The position numbers and the translations under genes are program-made. A stretch of DNA of 9,391 bases from Nitrospinota bacterium. Lineage in GTDB: Bacteria; Nitrospinota_A; UBA7883; JADGGD01. The notes under the pieces are model-generated. The model worked only from the letters and a program-made list of their open reading frames with translations. It had not been told where the DNA came from and made no database searches. Shown in pieces: positions 5,767-9,391 of the stretch; the first letter of the stretch is position 1, and each line of letters begins with the position of its first letter. Location of the stretch: contig JADGCD010000052.1 in assembly GCA_015229165.1 (NCBI GenBank), forward strand, positions 1 through 9,391, given 5' to 3'.

Positions 5767-7221
5767 TTACCCTTCCGCCCGGCGGCGCATCGCCTCGACG
5801 GCGGCGTCGTCCACGGTGATCTTTATGCTTTTGGCCGCAGAAACCAGCACCTTGCCGGGGGCGAACCCCTTTGGTTTTCGGACATCTTTCGCATAACACC
5901 ACGTCACTTCTCCTTGCCCCCCCTTGGCCAGCTTGGAGTAGCGGATGGCGAGCATCGCCCCCTCCCGCAACGCCTTCTGCGGAACCTCGGCCATCTGCTT
6001 CGGGAGCCGGACCACCACATGGGAGCCGGGATAGTCGCGGGCGTGGAGCCAGATATCCCGCCCGTTGGCCACTTTGATGGACAGTTCGTCGTTCTCCCGG
6101 TCATCCCGCCCCACGAAGATGTCGTACCCCTCCGACGAGACGAACCGGCGCCCGACGGCCGTTTTCGCCTCGCTCCTGGCCGGGCCTTTCTTCTTGGGAG
6201 GAGGAGCGGGCGCCTCTTCCCGCACCGTCGCGGGAAGGTACGGGAGCAGCTCCCGAACGGCGGTCGCTTTTTCGATGGCGGCCAGCGACGCCGTCAGCCG
6301 GGCGATCTGCCCGTCGGTGGCGGCCCGTTCGCCGTCGAGGCGGGGTAGCCCCTTCTCGTACCGGCGGTACCGCTTGAAACAGCGGGCCACGTTCTCCTGC
6401 GGCGACTGGGCCGGGTCGAGGGGGATCGTGATCGGGCGCCCCTCGTCGAAGAGGTTCTCCACCGTCACCGCCGCTGCCCCCTTTTCGAGCCGATGGAAGT
6501 TGGCCTGCAACAGTTCCCCGGTCCTCTTGTCGAGAGCCGAGGCCATAAGCCGCTCCCGCTCCTCGGCCAGGTCGCGCCGCTTCCGCTCCAGCCGTTTGAG
6601 TTCTTTTCGCAAGGGGGCGACGGCGGCCCGCTTCAGCCGATCGAGCCGCTCGGCTTCCGCCAGCGGAAGGTACCGCTTCTCCAACGCCCGGTTGTAGGCC
6701 AGCTTCCCCCCCCCTTCCACCGGCTCATCCTCCGGCGTCGGGTGGCTATGGGGGGACGCCGTCGGTGGCGCATAGGGCTCTCCCGGGGCGATCGACAAGG
6801 CCCGCCCGAAGGCCCGGGCCATCACCTTCCCCTCGGCGTCGAGCAGGTAGATATCCCCCCGGGTTCCCATCAGCTCCGCCACGAACCGGCGTCGCCCGTC
6901 GTGGGTCTCGACGGTCAGTTCGACGATCCGGTCGGCGCCGGGCCGGGTGACGGCGGAAAGATAGCCCCGGGTCAGGAGCTGCTTGACGATACGCCCGAAG
7001 GGGGTGAACTCCCCTTTCTCGGCGGGAAACTCGGACAGCAGATGGATCCGCCCGTTCACCGGCGAGCCGGAGAGAAGCACGACAAATTTCTTTCCCCGGC
7101 CCCGTACCGCGAAGATAAAAGTGTCGTCCGCCGGTTGGACGATCTTTTCGACGAACCCGCCGGTCAGCAGGTCGGCGCATTCGGCCAGCGCCCGGGCGAT
7201 CTGCCCCTCTCGCATGTTCAT
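5767..7221 (-). CDS. rqcH: NFACT-family ribosome quality control protein (RqcH/Rqc2-like, formerly 'fibronectin-binding')
   Basis: A 484-residue NFACT protein. RqcH binds stalled 50S subunits carrying a nascent chain and recruits alanyl-tRNA to add degradation-signalling alanine tails. Residues 1 to about 165 are the NFACT-N domain, with the Asp97-Arg98 pair in GADRIVELTVE that is needed for tailing in the Bacillus protein; the number matches exactly with the ATG at 7221. A lysine/arginine/glutamate-rich coiled coil follows (about 200-345, e.g. LRKELKRLERKRRDLAEERE). The C-terminal NFACT-R (DUF814) domain carries GYDIFVGRDDRENDELS, DIWLHARDYPGSHVVVR and KPKGFAPGKVLV. Typical proteins have about 570 residues; the helix-hairpin-helix part after NFACT-N seems largely missing, replaced by a proline-rich link. 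No Shine-Dalgarno precedes the ATG; an ATG two codons later is equally possible. Confidence 0.9.
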   Translation of the reverse strand: MNMREGQIARALAECADLLTGGFVEKIVQPADDTFIFAVRGRGKKFVVLLSGSPVNGRIHLLSEFPAEKGEFTPFGRIVKQLLTRGYLSAVTRPGADRIVELTVETHDGRRRFVAELMGTRGDIYLLDAEGKVMARAFGRALSIAPGEPYAPPTASPHSHPTPEDEPVEGGGKLAYNRALEKRYLPLAEAERLDRLKRAAVAPLRKELKRLERKRRDLAEERERLMASALDKRTGELLQANFHRLEKGAAAVTVENLFDEGRPITIPLDPAQSPQENVARCFKRYRRYEKGLPRLDGERAATDGQIARLTASLAAIEKATAVRELLPYLPATVREEAPAPPPKKKGPARSEAKTAVGRRFVSSEGYDIFVGRDDRENDELSIKVANGRDIWLHARDYPGSHVVVRLPKQMAEVPQKALREGAMLAIRYSKLAKGGQGEVTWCYAKDVRKPKGFAPGKVLVSAAKSIKITVDDAAVEAMRRRAEG

Positions 7222-7228
7222 GGGGACG

Positions 7229-7234
7229 ATTATA
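7229..7234 (-). promoter_or_regulatory. Perfect TATAAT -10 box next to the rqcH start (possible leaderless mRNA)
   Basis: TATAAT (7234-7229) lies seven bases before the ATG at 7221. A start 6-8 bases downstream of this hexamer would fall on the ATG itself, giving an mRNA with no leader, in line with the absence of a Shine-Dalgarno sequence there. No good -35 is seen at 16-18 bases (GGCGTG at 17), which lowers confidence. Confidence 0.45.
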
Positions 7235-7304
7235 GCGTGCTTGCTCCCTTCCACGCCCCATGCGACAATCAAAAGATACGCAACGAACTCTGGAGTACGT
7301 TCAC

Positions 7305-7688
7305 ATGCGCCTCAATCTTGCCCTGCTTGCCGTCGCCTTCATCGCCACGGCCCTCTCTGTCGCCCCCTCCTTCGCCGAAGAGGCCGCCCCCGCCAAATGC
7401 CCGGTCACCAAAAGCGCCGACGGAAAGGTCGTCTGCGACTACGCCAAGAAAGCCGAACACCGGCATGCCGTCGACGCCGACGGGAAAATGGCCTGCGATC
7501 CGGCCAACTGCCCGGTGGAGAAATGCCCCGTCCCGATGACCGGCGACGCCAAGAGCGGCGACGCCGCCCTGTGCGATCCGGCCAACTGCCCCCTCAAGGG
7601 GGCGCACAAGCACGGCTGCCTCACCGACAAGGAAAAGGCCCCGGAGACGAACGCCGCCCCGGCGACACCGGCCCCCGTCACCCCCTGA
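7305..7688 (+). CDS. Exported Cys/His-rich small protein, function unknown
   Basis: A 127-residue protein that I do not recognise. It has a clear Sec signal peptide: MRLN, a hydrophobic stretch LALLAVAFIATALSVA, and a likely cut after SFA (residue 24). The mature part of about 103 residues has eight cysteines (32, 44, 64, 69, 74, 90, 95, 105) and histidines at 52, 54, 101 and 103. Two in-frame CDPANCP units (64-70 and 90-96) follow degenerate ADGKxxCD units (38-45, 58-65). The tail is Pro/Ala-rich. This suggests a periplasmic metal binder or a disulphide-stabilised protein. GGAG lies nine bases before the ATG; the upstream in-frame ATG at 7260 would spoil the signal peptide. TTGCTC-N17-GACAAT (7241-7269) is a weak promoter candidate. 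A strong terminator follows, so it is monocistronic, divergent from rqcH. Confidence 0.8.
   Translation: MRLNLALLAVAFIATALSVAPSFAEEAAPAKCPVTKSADGKVVCDYAKKAEHRHAVDADGKMACDPANCPVEKCPVPMTGDAKSGDAALCDPANCPLKGAHKHGCLTDKEKAPETNAAPATPAPVTP
7494..7591 (+). repeat. Two exact 20-base in-frame repeats inside the Cys-rich gene
   Basis: TGCGATCCGGCCAACTGCCC occurs at 7494-7513 and again at 7572-7591, exactly 78 bases (26 codons) apart. Both copies encode CDPANCP in the same frame. The perfect DNA identity, including third positions, suggests a recent internal duplication or ongoing recombination between the units. Confidence 0.85.
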
Positions 7689-7701
7689 GTCTTGGCCGAC
7701 G

Positions 7702-7737
7702 AAAGCCCGCCCTCGTCAAAGGGGGCGGGCTTTTTTT
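7702..7737 (+). terminator. Intrinsic terminator of the Cys-rich gene
   Basis: GCCCGCCC (7705-7712) pairs with GGGCGGGC (7723-7730) around a ten-base loop. AAA in front and seven T behind (7731-7737) extend the stem. It begins 14 bases after the stop codon at 7688. The DUF1232 gene converges from the other side (stop at 7744), and the A-run lets the hairpin serve it weakly as well. Confidence 0.9.
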
Positions 7738-7743
7738 GCGGGG

Positions 7744-8124
7744 TTACCCGGAGAAGTGGCCGATGACCAGCCACGCGCCATACCCGGCGGCCAGCATGGC
7801 GCCGAACCAGATGAAGAGAACCATCGCCCCCCCCATCACCCGGAGCAGACGGGACGGCGTTGACCATTCGGCCCGGGCGCGGCATTCTTCCATGACCGCC
7901 GGGGGGATCAGCCGGACCGCCACCCAGACCCCGAGCGGCAGCAGAAGCAGGTCGTCCAGATATCCGAGGACCGGAATCACGTCGGGGACAAGATCGACCG
8001 GGCTGAAGACATAGCCCAGCGCCAGCGCCACCCAAATCTTCGCCACCAGCGGCGTATCCTTATGCCCGAAGGCCAGACAGAGGGCGTGAACCTCCCGGGC
8101 CAGATGACGTGTCCTTTTCAGCAT
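7744..8124 (-). CDS. DUF1232 (YkvA-like) membrane protein
   Basis: A 126-residue protein with the DUF1232 signature YVFSPVDLVPDVIPVLGYLDDLLLLPLGV (start near residue 38, split here as YVFSPVDLVPDVIPV then LGYLDDLLLLPLGV). The function of the family is unknown. The hydrophobic core around residues 28-75 and a second clear membrane helix (about 96-122, GGAMVLFIWFGAMLAAGYG) indicate an inner-membrane protein. The N-terminus is basic. The ATG at 8124 has only a weak upstream ribosome site. It lies 192 bases downstream of the ferritin-like gene on the same strand, with a structured element between, so cotranscription is uncertain. Confidence 0.85.
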   Translation of the reverse strand: MLKRTRHLAREVHALCLAFGHKDTPLVAKIWVALALGYVFSPVDLVPDVIPVLGYLDDLLLLPLGVWVAVRLIPPAVMEECRARAEWSTPSRLLRVMGGAMVLFIWFGAMLAAGYGAWLVIGHFSG

Positions 8125-8166
8125 CGGAAAAAGGTATCACACTTCATCCGGCCCGACATCGCTTGC

Positions 8167-8280
8167 AGGGTGTGGAAAAACGTTTTCGAGGCAGGCTCCG
8201 GTAGGAGAAAGCGGGCGAGAAACCGGAGCGTATGAGGGAATACGTGAGGATTTCGAGCCTGTTTTCGACACCCCGGAGCC
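8167..8280. repeat. Intergenic element with multiple nested and competing inverted repeats
   Basis: Within 114 bases several arms pair. GGGTGT-G-GAAAA (8168-8179) pairs with TTTTC-G-ACACCC (8262-8273) with one mismatch. CAGGCTC (8192-8198) pairs with GAGCCTG (8255-8261), stacking directly on the first stem. CGTAT/ATACG (8229-8233, 8240-8244) forms a hairpin. GCTCCGGT (8195-8202) can also pair perfectly with ACCGGAGC (8222-8229), and GGCTCCGG (8194-8201) with CCGGAGCC (8273-8280). On the plus strand it is followed at 8291 by a T5 run. This could be a dispersed extragenic repeat, a structured RNA, or a terminator-like region of the ferritin-like gene; strand is undecided. Confidence 0.55.
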
Positions 8281-8316
8281 AACGCAGATAGTTTTTACAC
8301 GGCCTGGCACGTCCCC

Positions 8317-8844
8317 TCACCCCTGCCCAACGCCGAGGTCGTCGTAGTCGGGGAGGGGAAGGTCCCCCTGCCGTTCGCGGCGTCCCCGCTCCGTCCGGGC
8401 CAGCCGCCCGTGGCGCGCCTCTTCGTTGGCAAGGCTCAGGAAGAGCTGGGCCAGCACCGGGTCGTCAGCCTGTTCGGCCGCTTCCCTATAGAACCGTTCG
8501 GCTCTCTCCTCCGCCTGCTCGACGACCCGCAACACCGTGTTCAGGTCGGCCTCCCGGCTCAGATCCCATTCCCGGGGCTCGTCAATCTCCGGCGACAGCC
8601 AGCGCTGGTGGGCGCCCAGTGTGCGATAGTCCCCCAGGCCGTGATCATCTCGGTATTTGCACAGCCGGTTACAGTGACCCCGCTCCCGGTTGGCCTGGTC
8701 GCGGAAAAAGAGGGCCACCTCCCCATTCCCGGCCTGATCGGCCAAGGCGGCCAGCCGATCATAATAATCGGCAGCCATCGCCTCGCTCAGGGTGGCCGTG
8801 TCGAGTAGCTCGGTGAAGGTAAGCCTGTGTAACGTGGTCTCCAT
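8317..8844 (-). CDS. Ferritin-like (rubrerythrin-type) diiron protein
   Basis: A 175-residue predicted four-helix protein of the ferritin-like superfamily. Two half-repeats each hold a Glu six residues before a Tyr (Glu21/Tyr27 and Glu113/Tyr119) and an ExxH pair (Glu54-His57 in NRERGHCNRL; Glu142-His145 in NEEARHGRL). Together these give the full ligand set of a carboxylate-bridged diiron centre. No rubredoxin domain is attached; the charged tail after residue 150 ends in PLPDYDD. Such proteins handle peroxide or iron in the cytoplasm; the substrate here is unknown. The ATG at 8844 is chosen because AAGGAG lies seven bases upstream, whereas the ATG at 8850 nearly touches it. The 206-base gap to waaC holds the divergent starts; TATAGA on the minus strand near 8913-8918 is a possible -10 with no clear -35. 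Confidence 0.8.
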   Translation of the reverse strand: METTLHRLTFTELLDTATLSEAMAADYYDRLAALADQAGNGEVALFFRDQANRERGHCNRLCKYRDDHGLGDYRTLGAHQRWLSPEIDEPREWDLSREADLNTVLRVVEQAEERAERFYREAAEQADDPVLAQLFLSLANEEARHGRLARTERGRRERQGDLPLPDYDDLGVGQG

Positions 8845-9050
8845 GACCATTCTCCTTTGATGCGGACAGGCAGGCCGTGAAAAAGAGTACGTCCATTTGT
8901 CCGTTCCTCTTCTCTATAAGCGCAAGGAGCGGGCCAGAACCGACGGCGTGGACATACAGCGACTTGCCCGCTCCCGCCCCTGCTGGAATACGACAATCGA
9001 GACCGCCGCCGGACAAAAGTGTCACAAACGGGGTGTGTTACCATTGCCGG

Positions 9051-9391
9051 ATGACATCCGTTACGATCCCCGCCAAGGGACGGCTCCTGCTGGTCAAGAT
9101 CTCCGCCATGGGAGACGTGATCCACACGTTCCCCTTCCTTGCGGCGCTTCGGACCGCCCGCCCCGACCTGACCATCGACTGGGTGGTGGGGGACGCCTAT
9201 CTGGAGTTGGCCCGCCTCTCTCCCCACGCCGGGAATCTCCTCCCTTTCCGCCGGGCAGTCTGGTCCCAATGGTGGCGCCCGTCGACCCTGACCGACATGA
9301 ACCGGTTCCGCCGACGGCTGGCCGACGCCGACTACGACGGGGTGATCGACCTGCAGGGGCTCCTCCGGTCGGGGCTGATCGCCCGTCTGGC
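9051..9391 (+). CDS. waaC: Lipopolysaccharide heptosyltransferase I (partial, N-terminal 113 residues)
   Basis: The enzyme transfers the first L-glycero-D-manno-heptose onto Kdo of the LPS inner core at the cytoplasmic face of the inner membrane. The visible N-terminal part of this GT9 family (GT-B fold) protein shows LLLVKISAMGDVIHTFPFL at residues 12-30, the signature with Asp that activates the acceptor, then DWVVGDAYLELARLSPHAG, a Trp/Arg-rich SQWWRPSTLTDMNRFRRRL, and YDGVIDLQGLLRSGLIARL. Order and spacing are those of heptosyltransferase I rather than II. The ATG at 9051 has only a short GG upstream, so the ribosome site is weak. The gene continues past the right edge. It is divergent from the ferritin-like gene. 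Confidence 0.9.
   Translation, partial: MTSVTIPAKGRLLLVKISAMGDVIHTFPFLAALRTARPDLTIDWVVGDAYLELARLSPHAGNLLPFRRAVWSQWWRPSTLTDMNRFRRRLADADYDGVIDLQGLLRSGLIARL

Noticed and set aside
6493..7539. 348-codon plus-strand frame opposite rqcH running into the Cys-rich gene
   Set aside because: Shadow of the NFACT gene; Pro/Arg/Gly-rich and changes character halfway.
8232..8291. Short plus-strand frame MREYVRISSLFSTPRSQRR inside the structured element
   Set aside because: No ribosome site and it overlaps all the paired arms; more likely a by-product of the repeat than a peptide gene.
8787..9269. 160-codon minus-strand frame across the waaC start and intergenic region
   Set aside because: Runs antisense to the certain waaC start and ends in the ferritin-like gene in another frame; no motif.
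1..9391. CRISPR array, tRNA, rRNA, transposase or prophage genes
   Set aside because: No regularly spaced repeats, cloverleaf, rRNA segment or transposase/integrase motif was seen on either strand.

Overview
The window is GC-rich and densely coded, with many 4-8 base gene overlaps and good Shine-Dalgarno sequences. A lipopolysaccharide heptosyltransferase at the right edge points to a Gram-negative bacterium. A FlgM-like protein hints at a flagellum. A CbiX-type cobaltochelatase suggests the anaerobic (early cobalt insertion) route to vitamin B12. I would guess a deltaproteobacterial or similar anaerobic/microaerophilic lineage, but the sequence does not fix the taxon.

Left third (1-3721, minus strand): a compact B12 operon. 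A sigma70-type promoter (3693-3721) leads into a well-preserved cobalamin riboswitch (3483-3684). Next comes a leader that appears able to mask the first ribosome binding site, then cobO, cobB, cobM and cbiX (which runs off the left edge). All four genes overlap their neighbours, so one riboswitch probably controls the set.

Centre (3722-5293, plus strand): a divergent unit. A perfect 18-bp palindrome of the CRP/FNR/HcpR type (3753-3770) lies upstream of a stand-alone DUF542/ScdA-N mini-protein, an FmdE-like protein and an unrecognised 119-residue protein. The joint role of the three is not known to me. Iron-sulphur or nitrosative stress handling is the best inference from the DUF542 family and the operator type. 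A strong hairpin closes the unit against the convergent flgM-like gene.

Right of centre (5294-7737): a 57-residue FlgM-like anti-sigma-28 protein with a sigma28-like promoter; a strong terminator; and an NFACT/RqcH-family ribosome rescue protein (minus strand) that may be translated from a leaderless mRNA. Divergent from it is a secreted cysteine/histidine-rich small protein followed by a textbook terminator.

Right end (7744-9391): a DUF1232 membrane protein, a 192-bp gap holding an unusually structured element (8167-8280), a ferritin-like/rubrerythrin-type diiron protein (all minus strand), and the start of waaC (plus strand).
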